64,000 bases of DNA from Gracilibacillus orientalis (GCF_900114645.1 NZ_FOTR01000006.1:124001-188000); one strand, 5' to 3'; counted from the first letter of the stretch, positions 48,366 to 56,893 are shown. Notes: generated by a model not told the origin, from the letters alone. Numbers and translations: made by a program.

Positions 48366-48806
48366 TTATTTTGTCGTATACATTGATTTGTTAACCTCTT
48401 TTAAAATAGCACGTCTCGTTAAAATACCTAGAAAATATCCCTCTTCATCGACAACACATGCAAAAGCATGGTTAATGACGACTTTTAGACACGTTAAAAA
48501 ATCGGTATCCATCGTTAAAGTTGGTTGTTCAACTTGCATAACCGCTTCAACTTTAGTCTCTGCTAATTTTTCCATCTCGAATCGTTCCATTCCCATCACA
48601 CTTTTTAGGATTGGTGTTTTAGCAATCGTACCCTTGAATTTATAGTTTAAGTCCAATACAGGAACAGACGAATAACCTGATTCAACTAATACAAGTAAAG
48701 CATGTTCTACAGGATTACCTACTTGAACATGTGCCACCTTTTCTGCAGGAATCATCAAATCCTCTACAGTCAAATCAGTTAACGATTTTTTTAGTATACT
48801 AGACAT
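48366..48806 (-). CDS. darB: CBS-pair protein DarB/CbpB (YkuL)
   Basis: A 146-residue protein made of two CBS motifs: 'VEDLMIPAEKVAHVQVGNPV' with 'SGYSSVPVLDLNYKFKGTI', and 'VEAVMQVEQPTLTMDTDFL' with 'HAFACVVDEEGYFLGILTRR'. B. subtilis DarB (YkuL) binds c-di-AMP; the free form stimulates the (p)ppGpp synthetase Rel and pyruvate carboxylase. Function here follows homology and its position beside dapH (ykuQ). Monocistronic by spacing. AAAAAAGGAG precedes the ATG. Confidence 0.85.
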   Translation of the reverse strand: MSSILKKSLTDLTVEDLMIPAEKVAHVQVGNPVEHALLVLVESGYSSVPVLDLNYKFKGTIAKTPILKSVMGMERFEMEKLAETKVEAVMQVEQPTLTMDTDFLTCLKVVINHAFACVVDEEGYFLGILTRRAILKEVNKSMYTTK

Positions 48807-48980
48807 ATGGACACTCCTTTTTTCTCTGGTGAAGGAGCTATTATGACATCACCTACACTATTTTAACATAAATTTTAAAAATTTGTGTAATCTCCCGCAT
48901 CGATATCATATTTACTTAACACCATGCTATAATGTAATACATATATTATGATGACTAAATGGAAAGGGCTTTTTAACTGT

Positions 48981-49832
48981 ATGAACCGTAGAACCTTTTT
49001 AAAACGATTATTTGGTGGTATCATTACACTATTCGGACTTAGTGGTGGTACCTATTATTATGCGAGAGAAATCGAACCGAATATGTTAGATATACATCAT
49101 GTTGATATCTATTCTAGTAAAACCCCTTCCGCTTTTGAGGGATACAATATACTACAATTTACTGACACTCATATCGGTTTCCAATATACTATTGAACAGC
49201 TAGACGAATTAGTAGACAAAATGAATCAATTAGAACCGGACATGATCCTATTTACAGGAGATTTAATAGATAATCCAGGTACATATCAGGTCGATCAGAG
49301 ATTAATATCCATGTTAGGCAGATTAAAAGCTAGAGACGGAAAATTCTGGATATACGGTAACCATGATCATGGTGGATATGGAACAGATATTTTAAAAGAT
49401 GTTTTCCAACAGAGTGGTTTCGAATTGTTACAAAATGGACACAGACAGATTAATAAAAATGGTGATATGATTTATCTAGCAGGTATAGATGATGCATTAT
49501 TAGGAAGACCTGATATTGAACAAGCAATAGCTGGGATTAGTAATGAGCAATTGACAATATTACTAGCACACGAACCAGACTTTGCAGATATAACAAAAGA
49601 TTATCCGATCGATATTCAATTATCGGGTCACAGTCATGGTGGTCAAGTCCAAATACCCTTTATAGGATATATTTACACCCCTCACTTAGCAGAAAAATAT
49701 GTAGAAGGCGAATATGTAATCGGCAACTATCCATTACAATTGTTTGTCAGTCGTGGTATAGGAACTACTAGATTACCATACCGATTCTTCTGTAAACCTG
49801 AAATTACGATGTATCAATTAAAAAAATCATGA
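48981..49832 (+). CDS. ykuE: Tat-exported metallophosphoesterase YkuE
   Basis: A 283-residue calcineurin-like phosphoesterase with a twin-arginine signal: MNRRTFLKRLFGGIITLFG. Metal motifs: 'QFTDTHIG', 'LFTGDLIDN', 'YGNHDHGGY', 'LLAHEPD' and 'LSGHSHGGQVQ'. B. subtilis YkuE is a Tat substrate bound to the cell wall. An earlier ATG at 48948 is in frame but lacks a ribosome binding site and would hide the twin-arginine start; GGAAAGGG lies upstream of 48981 with a long spacing. Confidence 0.88.
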   Translation: MNRRTFLKRLFGGIITLFGLSGGTYYYAREIEPNMLDIHHVDIYSSKTPSAFEGYNILQFTDTHIGFQYTIEQLDELVDKMNQLEPDMILFTGDLIDNPGTYQVDQRLISMLGRLKARDGKFWIYGNHDHGGYGTDILKDVFQQSGFELLQNGHRQINKNGDMIYLAGIDDALLGRPDIEQAIAGISNEQLTILLAHEPDFADITKDYPIDIQLSGHSHGGQVQIPFIGYIYTPHLAEKYVEGEYVIGNYPLQLFVSRGIGTTRLPYRFFCKPEITMYQLKKS

Positions 49833-49845
49833 ACGAGGTGACAGT

Positions 49846-50436
49846 ATGAAATTCAATGCATTAATGATGTTATTTATTGCGCTCTTTTTAGCTGGCTGTT
49901 CAGGCAATATATTAAATGGTGATTCAAATAAATATGAAGGTGACTTTTCATATGAAGTAGAGGATTTCACATTTACTAATCAAGATGGCGAGGAACTTTC
50001 AAAATCTGAATTAGACGGTGAATTTTGGATTGCTGATATGATATTTACTAATTGTGAAACAGTCTGTCCATCGATGACTGCCAATATGGCAAGACTACAA
50101 GGTCTTTTAGAGGAAGAAAATATTGATGCTGAACTAGTTTCGTTTAGTGTTGATCCTACAAATGACTCTCCAGAGATCTTAAAACAATACATTGAAGATC
50201 GTGGTGGTACATTTGACAATTGGAACGCACTTACAGGTTACTCAGATGAAGACATTAAAGAATTTGTTAACAAATCCTTTAAAGAATTGGTAGAAAATCC
50301 AGATAATAGTGATCAAGTTCTTCATGGCACAAGATTTTATTTAGTTTCTCCAGATGGCAATGCTATATACAGATATAATGGACAAAAAGCAGACAATATG
50401 CAAAAAATAGTTGAAGATATCCAATCAATGAATTAA
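49846..50436 (+). CDS. Sco1/SenC family copper-chaperone lipoprotein
   Basis: A 196-residue lipoprotein: signal MKFNALMMLFIALFLAGC. Thioredoxin-like fold with the copper/redox motif 'TNCETVCPSMTANMARL' (CxxxC) and the distal His in 'QVLHGTRFYLVSPDG'. Sco proteins deliver copper to the CuA site of cytochrome c oxidase subunit II; here CtaC (12.0-13.1 kb) is the obvious client. It resembles B. subtilis YpmQ (ScoC). 13 bases downstream of ykuE, so probably co-transcribed. Confidence 0.88.
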   Translation: MKFNALMMLFIALFLAGCSGNILNGDSNKYEGDFSYEVEDFTFTNQDGEELSKSELDGEFWIADMIFTNCETVCPSMTANMARLQGLLEEENIDAELVSFSVDPTNDSPEILKQYIEDRGGTFDNWNALTGYSDEDIKEFVNKSFKELVENPDNSDQVLHGTRFYLVSPDGNAIYRYNGQKADNMQKIVEDIQSMN

Positions 50437-50443
50437 AGTAACA

Positions 50444-50476
50444 AGTAGAAGGATTGTTCTCCTTCTACTTTTTGTT
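50444..50476 (+). terminator. Terminator of the sco gene
   Basis: AGTAGAAGGA TTGTTC TCCTTCTACT followed by TTTTTG. Confidence 0.85.
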
Positions 50477-50509
50477 ATAGTTTATACATTCTTATAAGAA
50501 GGTGAATAA

Positions 50510-50974
50510 ATGAAAGATTCGGATGAAGCGATAAAAAAAATGGGACAAGCCTTATTTATTGTCAATCGGCATGCAAAGACTGCACCTGATCCCACTCAGT
50601 TATATCGCTTAAAAAACGAAACGATGAAAAAACTGATCAAGGAAAGTAAGGCAGTAAAAGTAGGTTTGCACTATTCCAAAAATCCAAAGCAAAGTCGACA
50701 ACATTCCGTATTACTGGTGCAGGTCGGAAATTACTACTTTCACACACCACCCAATAAAGAAGATATGGAGTCATTGCCCCATCTTGGTCATTTAGATGAA
50801 AGCTATCGGAATCAAAAACCTACCCTTTCATTGAATAAGGCCAAAGCAATTCTGTATGAATATTTAAACTGGTCTATCCCAAAACCAACGAACAAGTACC
50901 GCCCTAAATATAATCATTTTTCACAGCAAACCTCTTCTCTATCTCCTTTCTACCACAAACGAAAACGTCGGTAA
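50510..50974 (+). CDS. ykyB: YkyB family protein
   Basis: A 154-residue basic protein matching the YkyB family: 'ALFIVNRHAKTAPDPTQLYR', 'SVLLVQVGNYYFHTPP' and 'LPHLGHLDESYRNQ'. No known function; no membrane segment. The C-terminus is Lys/Arg-rich. GAAGGTGAATA precedes the ATG. The ykuE-ykyB-patA neighbourhood is as in B. subtilis (cheV absent). Confidence 0.82.
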   Translation: MKDSDEAIKKMGQALFIVNRHAKTAPDPTQLYRLKNETMKKLIKESKAVKVGLHYSKNPKQSRQHSVLLVQVGNYYFHTPPNKEDMESLPHLGHLDESYRNQKPTLSLNKAKAILYEYLNWSIPKPTNKYRPKYNHFSQQTSSLSPFYHKRKRR

Positions 50975-50989
50975 TAATTTCCCTATCAC

Positions 50990-51019
50990 AAGCAGGAAGA
51001 TATGCATATCTTCCTGCTT
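50990..51019. terminator. Perfect 30-base palindrome after ykyB
   Basis: Arms AAGCAGGAAGATATG and its exact complement, between convergent genes. There is no clear T run on either side, so either a weak bidirectional terminator or a protein-binding palindrome. Confidence 0.5.
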
Positions 51020-51048
51020 GAAGTCTGTAACTTGGCTATCTATATATT

Positions 51049-51381
51049 TTAATTTGAAGAAGGTTGATTGTTTTTCATTATAGTGAAACTTCTCTTTATA
51101 CTTATGATAATAGAAAAGATTAACACGCCATACAAAACATATCTCCAATCTGGCACATCTATAAATGCGGATATGATCAAAAACATTAATAAAACAACAA
51201 ACATATATGTTATTAAGGTATTCCATTCTAATGCTATAACGAACTTAACAAAAGGTTTGAATGCATAATACAAAATGATTAATCCAGTGACTGTATAAAG
51301 CACAAAAAATAATTCAGTCTGCATGGTGAGTATAAGAAAATCACTTAATCTCACTATCTCTTTCCAAAGCTCTTTAGCCAT
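51049..51381 (-). CDS. Small three-helix membrane protein, unknown
   Basis: A 110-residue protein with helices 'LFFVLYTVTGLIILYYAF', 'LITYMFVVLLMFLIISAF' and 'YVLYGVLIFSIIISI'. Polar ends, C-terminal SFTIMKNNQPSSN. GGAGGGACACATA precedes the ATG, so it is probably a real gene. I do not recognise the family. Monocistronic, divergent from patA. Confidence 0.7.
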   Translation of the reverse strand: MAKELWKEIVRLSDFLILTMQTELFFVLYTVTGLIILYYAFKPFVKFVIALEWNTLITYMFVVLLMFLIISAFIDVPDWRYVLYGVLIFSIIISIKRSFTIMKNNQPSSN

Positions 51382-51490
51382 TATGTGTCCCTCCTATTCA
51401 TTTTATGATAAAATAATGCTAGCTTTTCATGATTAGTACTATTATTCCCAAACTTTGTGCTAGTTATAAGAGGAAATGAAGGAGGCATAC

Positions 51491-52648
51491 ATGATGGAAT
51501 CATTCATAAATGAGCAAGTGAAAAACATTGAAATATCTGGAATTAGACAGTTTTTTAATATGGTAGGAAACAAAACCGATATCCTATCATTAACAATTGG
51601 CCAACCAGATTTTCCTACCCCTTCCCATGTTAAAGAAAAAACAAAGGAAGCAATAGACCAAAATCAAACAACATATACACATAATGCAGGTATTTTATCT
51701 TTAAGAGAGGCAATAGCTTCATTCATAAAGACAAATTACCAACTAGAGTATGACCCCAACGACGAAATTATAGTTACAGTTGGTGCATCACAAGCGATTG
51801 ATATTACACTAAGAACTATTTTAATGACAGGTGATGAAGTGCTGTTACCTGGACCTGTTTATCCTGGATATGAACCATTAGTCAAATTAGCGGGAGGAAT
51901 ACCTACATTTATTGATACCCGGCAATCAAATTTCAAATTAACTGCGGAGTTAATAGAGCAATCCATTACTCCTAATACAAAAGCTGTCATAATCCCTTAC
52001 CCTTCCAACCCAACAGGTGTGACACTTACTAAGGAAGAACTAACAGATATAGCATTAGTTGTTGAAAAGCACAATATCTTTTTGATTGCAGACGAAATAT
52101 ATAGTGAATTAGTTTATGACCAAAGCCACTATTCAATTGGACGTTTTCGTGCAATTCGTGACAAGGTCATCATTATTAACGGTGTTTCAAAGTCCCATTC
52201 TATGACTGGTTTTCGTATTGGTTATATTCTTGCAGCCGACTGGTTAGCAAAACATATACTGAAAGTCCACCAGTATAATGTATCTTGTGCTTCTTCCATA
52301 AGCCAACATGGAGCATTAGAAGCTCTTAAGAACGGCCGTCAGGATCCAATTAAAATGAAAAAAGTTTATCATGAACGGAGAGACTATGTATATCAAAGGT
52401 TAAGAGCAATGAATATTAAAACATACTTACCAGATGGAGGTTTCTATTTCTTTATAGATATTAGCCACCTAAAAAAAGATTCCTTTTCAGTGGCATTACA
52501 TTTAGTGGAGCAAGCTAAAGTGGCGTTAGTACCTGGTAGTGCCTTTTCTGAATTCGGTGAACAATTTTTACGCTTGTCCTATGCTTATGATATAGATACC
52601 CTAAAAGAAGGCTTGGATCGGATCGAACCTTTTATCTCAAGAGCATAA
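51491..52648 (+). CDS. patA: N-acetyl-LL-diaminopimelate aminotransferase (PatA type)
   Basis: A 385-residue fold-type I class I/II aminotransferase. Conserved: 'LSLTIGQPDFPTP', 'TVGASQAIDITLRTIL', 'IIPYPSNPTGVTLT' (Asn-Pro), 'LIADEIYSEL' (PLP Asp/Tyr) and 'VSKSHSMTGFRIGY' (Schiff-base Lys). B. subtilis PatA makes N-acetyl-LL-DAP. Nearness to dapH/dapL and synteny favour this over aspartate or aromatic substrates. GAAGGAGG directly precedes the ATG at 51491, so the upstream ATG (51476), which overlaps that site, was rejected. Confidence 0.88.
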   Translation: MMESFINEQVKNIEISGIRQFFNMVGNKTDILSLTIGQPDFPTPSHVKEKTKEAIDQNQTTYTHNAGILSLREAIASFIKTNYQLEYDPNDEIIVTVGASQAIDITLRTILMTGDEVLLPGPVYPGYEPLVKLAGGIPTFIDTRQSNFKLTAELIEQSITPNTKAVIIPYPSNPTGVTLTKEELTDIALVVEKHNIFLIADEIYSELVYDQSHYSIGRFRAIRDKVIIINGVSKSHSMTGFRIGYILAADWLAKHILKVHQYNVSCASSISQHGALEALKNGRQDPIKMKKVYHERRDYVYQRLRAMNIKTYLPDGGFYFFIDISHLKKDSFSVALHLVEQAKVALVPGSAFSEFGEQFLRLSYAYDIDTLKEGLDRIEPFISRA

Positions 52649-52693
52649 AGTGAAACTTCCATCAGTGGAGGTTTTACGGACGATTAGCGCCTT
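52646..52693 (+). repeat. Interspersed repeat family 2, short copy
   Basis: Begins TAAAGTGAAACTTCCATCAG, and its first three bases are the patA stop codon; ends with ACGGACGATTAGCGCC. Same strand as the gene before it, as in the other two copies. Confidence 0.75.
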
Positions 52694-52753
52694 GACAAAA
52701 AAATTCTTTTCTGTGTGTGACTTGCATATTTCTGTAACTTAAGTAAAATTATA

Positions 52754-52786
52754 AAACCCGTTTCAATTTATTATTGAAACGGGTTT
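52754..52786. terminator. Bidirectional terminator between patA and the Spo0E gene
   Basis: AAACCCGTTTCAAT, five bases, ATTGAAACGGGTTT. Stem core identical to the rnjA terminator. Confidence 0.82.
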
Positions 52787-52821
52787 AACTGTTAAGACTA
52801 TCTTTATAGATAGGATACATT

Positions 52822-53001
52822 TCATTTATGTTCTTTATTTTGTTTTTGTTTATAGTGCTCATAATTATTTAATAGTTCGTCTAATTCTTGACTAATATGA
52901 AGTGATTCTTTGCTGGTAATACCTTTTTTGAGAGCAACATCGGTCATTTCTTTTCGTAATTCTTCAATCTTGCTTATTAAATTTAATGGATACATTGTCA
53001 T
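52822..53001 (-). CDS. Spo0E-type aspartyl-phosphate phosphatase
   Basis: A 59-residue protein starting MTMYPLNLISKIEELRKEM. The C-terminal half has 'HISQELDELLNNYEHY', the SxELD signature of the Spo0E family, which dephosphorylates Spo0A~P and delays sporulation. Two helices joined by a short loop, as expected. GGGGG lies 11 bases before the ATG at 53001; a second ATG at 52995 is possible. A strong promoter (TTTACA-17-GATAAT) lies upstream. Which response regulator it serves is not known; Spo0A is the usual one. Confidence 0.87.
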   Translation of the reverse strand: MTMYPLNLISKIEELRKEMTDVALKKGITSKESLHISQELDELLNNYEHYKQKQNKEHK

Positions 53002-53059
53002 TTACCGAGTTACCCCCTAAATTGATTTGTCCAAAAGTGCATTTGGTAAACGCTATTGA

Positions 53060-53088
53060 TTATCCCAAAAAAATGGTTCCTTGTAAAG
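53060..53088 (-). promoter_or_regulatory. Sigma-A promoter of the Spo0E-type gene
   Basis: Minus strand TTTACA, exactly 17 bases, GATAAT. About 60 bases before the start codon. Confidence 0.7.
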
Positions 53089-53524
53089 CGAACCGCAAAA
53101 TTAGACAATTCTTTTATATATCAAAAGATTTTTTGGTATATCCTGTGTCAATCCGACATTTTTTTCGTGAAATTTAATATAGTATTAATTCAGTATTTTC
53201 CTTATTAAGAGGGTGAATTTTGCCATGCAATATAAACATGATGAAGCCTTTCGATATCAACTCGAATAATCCATGTTCAACTGAATTAATCTTTGGTAAT
53301 CTACATTCTCAATCTATAAACTATTATAGATACTAGTCCAATAAGAATGACATTTAATAGTTTGGAAAAAATCAATTCAGATTCAAATATATGTATTAAA
53401 TATAAAATATTAGAAGAAAATTTACAAGTAAATGTACATAACATATGATGTAAGGATTATGGTGAGATTTATTAATACGGGGCAAGTGAATATTATAAGT
53501 CTACTCTAATAAGCAAACAAAAAA
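53089..53524. other. Gene-poor AT-rich stretch
   Basis: About 435 bases without a supported gene. A GAGGGTG site at about 53209 precedes a frame of only 14 codons (ATG at 53225, MQYKHDEAFRYQLE), which looks like the stub of a decayed gene. The rest has many stops in all frames. Confidence 0.45.
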
Positions 53525-53556
53525 GTTACTGCGCTGTTTATGTTTTTTTGTGCACA
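53525..53556. repeat. Interspersed repeat family 1, right end only
   Basis: GTTACTGCGCTGTTTATG followed by a T run and TGTGCACA, matching the right terminal repeat of the long copies. No left end or interior is present. Confidence 0.6.
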
Positions 53557-53570
53557 TTTAGCTTAAAATT

Positions 53571-53607
53571 AAAACCTCAATAGAGAAATTCTCTATTGAG
53601 GTTTTTT
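53571..53607. terminator. Terminator of the 25-codon gene
   Basis: AAAACCTCAATAGAGAA and its perfect complement with T runs on both strands, 11 bases after the small gene's stop codon. Confidence 0.85.
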
Positions 53608-53617
53608 CCTGCCTACA

Positions 53618-53695
53618 TTATTTAACACGATCAAAAATACTATAGCCAATACAACCGATTAAAATTACAAAACATAAAACACCAAATAAATCCAC
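53618..53695 (-). CDS. Tiny membrane protein (25 aa)
   Basis: GTG at 53695 gives 25 residues with one hydrophobic span, 'LFGVLCFVILIGCIGYSIF', and the tail DRVK. GAGGTG lies six bases before the GTG and a strong terminator follows the stop codon, so the layout is that of a complete mini-gene. Family unknown; single-span peptides of this sort often modulate membrane complexes, but no partner can be named. Confidence 0.5.
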   Translation of the reverse strand: MDLFGVLCFVILIGCIGYSIFDRVK

Positions 53696-53861
53696 GTTCT
53701 ACACCTCATTTTCTCAATTCTTCTTATTCTATTATACCTAATTTTCTGATTTTAATAAAGAATATTTTACTTTTTTCTCCCACAGACCTCTAAAGAAATG
53801 AAATGATTCATGCTATACTATACATACCCTACTTACTCAAACTAGAAAGTGAGGTATTACT

Positions 53862-55019
53862 TTGTCCTTTTGTCCCAATTGTGGTGGTCAAGTACAAACA
53901 ATCGAAACATTTTGTGTTTCTTGCGGAAAAAGACTACCAGAAAATATAAATAAAAGAAAATTACCAATAAAGCCATCAAAAAAATGGTGGTTACTCCCTG
54001 TTATATCATTGATACTTGCAAGTTGCATTATTGGATTCGCTTTTTTTGCTACAAAATATCAATCTGATCAAGCGTTAGCTTATTATGAAGAAGGAGCAGA
54101 GATGGCTCTTATCGGTGATTATGAGCAATCAATGACTTTACTCGAACATGCACTGGATTATAAAGAGAATTTTCCTTCAGCCAATGAAGTTATAGCATTT
54201 CTAAATGTTGCTATGGAAGTTGAAGCTGATTTTGAACAGGTCGAGACATTAAATGAGCAAAATAAATTTGAAGAATCATTAAAAATAATACGAGAGTCTG
54301 AGGCTGATTTACAAAAATTCAGCGGTGATTTAACCGACCAAATGATGGAACAAAACATTGCAACAAAAAATCAAACATTATTAAAGCAAGCGACATATAG
54401 ATTAAATAATGAACCTACTACTGACGACTTAAAGGCTTTAATATGGGAGATAGAAGACATTACGCATGACCAGGCAGCTGAATTACAAGAAGAAGTGCAT
54501 CAAAAGTTAATATCGATGACATATCAAGAGGCTACTGCTTTATTAGAAGACTTTCAATTCTCTCAAGCATTACACGTAATCGAAGACACGCTTAAAGTAG
54601 TGGAAAGCTCTGAACAATTAGAAAGCTTGAAAACAACAGTAAACAAAGAGAAAACTGCCTTTGAATCTGCTCAGGAGCAACGAATTGAACAAGCACTTTC
54701 GGCGTTTGAAGAAGAACAAGAATTAAATGAAAGCCACGCCATAGAACTAATTGATATACAATTACAAGAAGAGAAAGATAACTGGATCATAACTGGACAA
54801 CTAAAAAGTGTTGCTACAGTCCCTATCCATTCTATTTTAGTCAGTTATTCAATCCAGGATAAGGAAGAAGATTCAATTTTAGAAAACGATGTCTATGTTT
54901 TTCCAGAGACACTATATCCTGATGAAGTGGGTAATTTTGAGTTTACTCATTTTGACGTTGATGCTGACTATGAGCGGATAACACCAAAAGTAGAGGAAAT
55001 TACTTGGTACTTAGAATAA
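53862..55019 (+). CDS. Zinc-ribbon membrane protein, first gene of an envelope operon
   Basis: A 385-residue protein. N-terminal zinc ribbon 'SFCPNCGGQVQTIETFCVSC' (two CxxC), then one transmembrane helix 'WLLPVISLILASCIIGFAFF' (about 45-65), an extracytoplasmic helical region (about 70-280, TPR-like periodicity, very Glu-rich) and a C-terminal beta-rich domain ('NWIITGQLKSVATVPIHSIL', about 300-385) of FxLYD/transcript-like type. TcaA- or YvbJ-like architecture. Start TTG at 53862 behind GTGAGGT. It lies 16 bases before a trypsin-like protease gene. The zinc ribbon faces the cytoplasm; role unknown. Confidence 0.8.
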   Translation: MSFCPNCGGQVQTIETFCVSCGKRLPENINKRKLPIKPSKKWWLLPVISLILASCIIGFAFFATKYQSDQALAYYEEGAEMALIGDYEQSMTLLEHALDYKENFPSANEVIAFLNVAMEVEADFEQVETLNEQNKFEESLKIIRESEADLQKFSGDLTDQMMEQNIATKNQTLLKQATYRLNNEPTTDDLKALIWEIEDITHDQAAELQEEVHQKLISMTYQEATALLEDFQFSQALHVIEDTLKVVESSEQLESLKTTVNKEKTAFESAQEQRIEQALSAFEEEQELNESHAIELIDIQLQEEKDNWIITGQLKSVATVPIHSILVSYSIQDKEEDSILENDVYVFPETLYPDEVGNFEFTHFDVDADYERITPKVEEITWYLE

Positions 55020-55035
55020 ACTCCGGAGGATTTTT

Positions 55036-56163
55036 ATGTATAAAAAGAGAAAATACATTCCTGTTATTTCAACTGGAATCATACTATTATTAGCAATCAT
55101 TGCAGGAATTGGTATCTACATCAGTTGGGTTAAACAGCCATTAGAAATAAGTAATACGGTAGCTACCAATATTGCGGGTGAGAGTGAAATTAATTTAAAA
55201 AATATTATTCATCAATCGCAAAAGTCAGTCGTTCAAATTGAAAGTACAAGTGATGTAACTAAAAAAACTGGTTCAGGTTTTGTGATAAACAATCAAGGTG
55301 ATATCATTACAAACGCACATGTGATCGAAGATGCAGACACGATTGTAGTGAAATTAACCAATGCTAGGGAATATCCGGCTGCAGTAGTAGGTGTCGGAGA
55401 TGATCAAGATTTTGCAGTAATTCGTGTTCCAGAGCTAAACCATTTAGAACCAATAGCACTCGAAACAGACAAACAAGCCGATATCGGTGATGAAATTATT
55501 GCTATCGGTAGTCCAATGGGAATTCAAAATAGTGTATCTCTTGGATTGATTGTTGGTACTGATCGATCTTTTTCTATAAATGATTACCAATATGATGAAG
55601 TATATCAAATCTCAGCTAACATTACACATGGTAATAGTGGCGGACCGCTTATTTCAAGAAATAGTGGAAAAGTAGTTGGTGTTAACTCTGCGGGGATTTC
55701 TGATACAGACATCGGATTCAGTATACCAATTTCCCAAGTAGCTGAGATAGTATCAGAATGGACGAAAAATGTAGAAGAAGATGAATTAACCTTTCTTTCC
55801 CCTACTGAACAACAAATTAATAAGAAAAAACTAAAAGAAGACGCTCTTTATATAGCTGATTACTTTTTTGATAACATTGGATTAAGAGATTATGTAAACG
55901 CCTATTCATTATTAGGTAGTCAATACCAAGACAGCACAAGTTATACTGAATTCCGTCAATTATTTCAAGCTCTCATAGATCTAACCGTGCAAGATAAAAC
56001 CATCATAGATACTGAAAATGATGAAGTTCACATGGAAGTAAATGTCGATATAACGAGGAGAAATGAGACATATGAGGAAGTCAAGGAAACACGGCAGTAT
56101 GTGTTAGTAGTTGGGTATGAAAATGACCAATTGAAAATACTTAAATTGCAACAATCCACATAA
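55036..56163 (+). CDS. Membrane-anchored HtrA-like serine protease without PDZ
   Basis: A 375-residue S1C-type protease. Signal anchor at about 8-30. The trypsin-like domain (about 55-250) has all catalytic residues: 'ITNAHVIED' (His95), 'GDDQDFAVIRV' (Asp125) and 'THGNSGGPLIS' (Ser201). The C-terminal 110 residues replace the PDZ domain of HtrA/DegP and resemble a small alpha+beta domain ('YFFDNIGLRDYVNAYSLLGS', 'NVDITRRNETYEEVKETRQY'). GGAGGATTTTT precedes the ATG. Operon partner of the zinc-ribbon protein and the lipoprotein; it may process or sense one of them. Confidence 0.87.
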   Translation: MYKKRKYIPVISTGIILLLAIIAGIGIYISWVKQPLEISNTVATNIAGESEINLKNIIHQSQKSVVQIESTSDVTKKTGSGFVINNQGDIITNAHVIEDADTIVVKLTNAREYPAAVVGVGDDQDFAVIRVPELNHLEPIALETDKQADIGDEIIAIGSPMGIQNSVSLGLIVGTDRSFSINDYQYDEVYQISANITHGNSGGPLISRNSGKVVGVNSAGISDTDIGFSIPISQVAEIVSEWTKNVEEDELTFLSPTEQQINKKKLKEDALYIADYFFDNIGLRDYVNAYSLLGSQYQDSTSYTEFRQLFQALIDLTVQDKTIIDTENDEVHMEVNVDITRRNETYEEVKETRQYVLVVGYENDQLKILKLQQST

Positions 56164-56185
56164 AGATATATAGGGGGATACTATT

Positions 56186-56842
56186 TTGAAGAAAATAGTT
56201 CTTGTTTCACTTATGCTTTTGATTGCATGTAGTAATCAGGATAACGAGCCGATGATAACCAAGGAGGACCCTGAACAGCCAATAGATGAATTATTGGATC
56301 AAGAAGCAGTTCAAGAAACTTCTCAAGAAACAGAAAACCCGGAAGTAGAATTTGTATTAAAAGATGAAATCATCACATTGAACACAGAGAACATTACTAT
56401 ACTTGGTGCATATCTCAACACAGTCAACAACAGAAATAGAGCAATATCCAATATGAAGCTTGATAAACTGGAACTGGATCGACTTTACCTCCTATCTTTT
56501 AATTGCTCATCATCTACTTGTTCTTATCTCCTATTAGATAGAAACGAGCCAAACCGATCTTTTCTTGTGGATGATTTAATTAATTTGAAAGACGTGATTC
56601 TGTCCCCTGATCAATCAAAGTTATTATTTATTATAAATGAGTCTCAAACAGATTCATGGAAAGTATTCAATATTGAAGAGTGGGCTACAGTTCAATTTGA
56701 ACCTTCGCCACCTGAAAAAATAAGTATTCAAACAGCTAACTGGCACGATGAAGAATCCTTTACTATCGAATATCAGCAATTACCTGATAACACAGCCCAA
56801 GAAATGATTATTAAGGAGCAACAAGAACAATTGCATAATTAA
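56186..56842 (+). CDS. Lipoprotein of the zinc-ribbon/protease operon
   Basis: A 218-residue lipoprotein beginning at TTG 56186, signal VKK-like 'KKIVLVSLMLLIACS' with lipobox LIAC (Cys near residue 13). An acidic linker (20-55) is followed by a beta-rich domain with 'LYLLSFNCSSSTCSYLLLDR', whose two Cys could form a disulfide. No family recognised. GGGGGGATAC precedes the start. Last gene of the operon. Confidence 0.75.
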   Translation: MKKIVLVSLMLLIACSNQDNEPMITKEDPEQPIDELLDQEAVQETSQETENPEVEFVLKDEIITLNTENITILGAYLNTVNNRNRAISNMKLDKLELDRLYLLSFNCSSSTCSYLLLDRNEPNRSFLVDDLINLKDVILSPDQSKLLFIINESQTDSWKVFNIEEWATVQFEPSPPEKISIQTANWHDEESFTIEYQQLPDNTAQEMIIKEQQEQLHN

Positions 56843-56851
56843 GCTTGATAA

Positions 56852-56893
56852 AAAAAGTACCCATTTCATTCTTAAATGAAACGGGTACTTTTT
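56852..56893. terminator. Terminator of the zinc-ribbon/protease/lipoprotein operon
   Basis: AAAAAGTACCCATTTCATT / AATGAAACGGGTACTTTTT with one mismatch. Shares CATTTCA/TGAAACGGG with the other stems of the group. Confidence 0.85.

Noticed and set aside
53225-53269. 14-codon frame with a GAGGGTG site upstream
   Set aside because: Too short to support as a gene; no terminator or conservation evidence. Possibly the remnant of a decayed gene.
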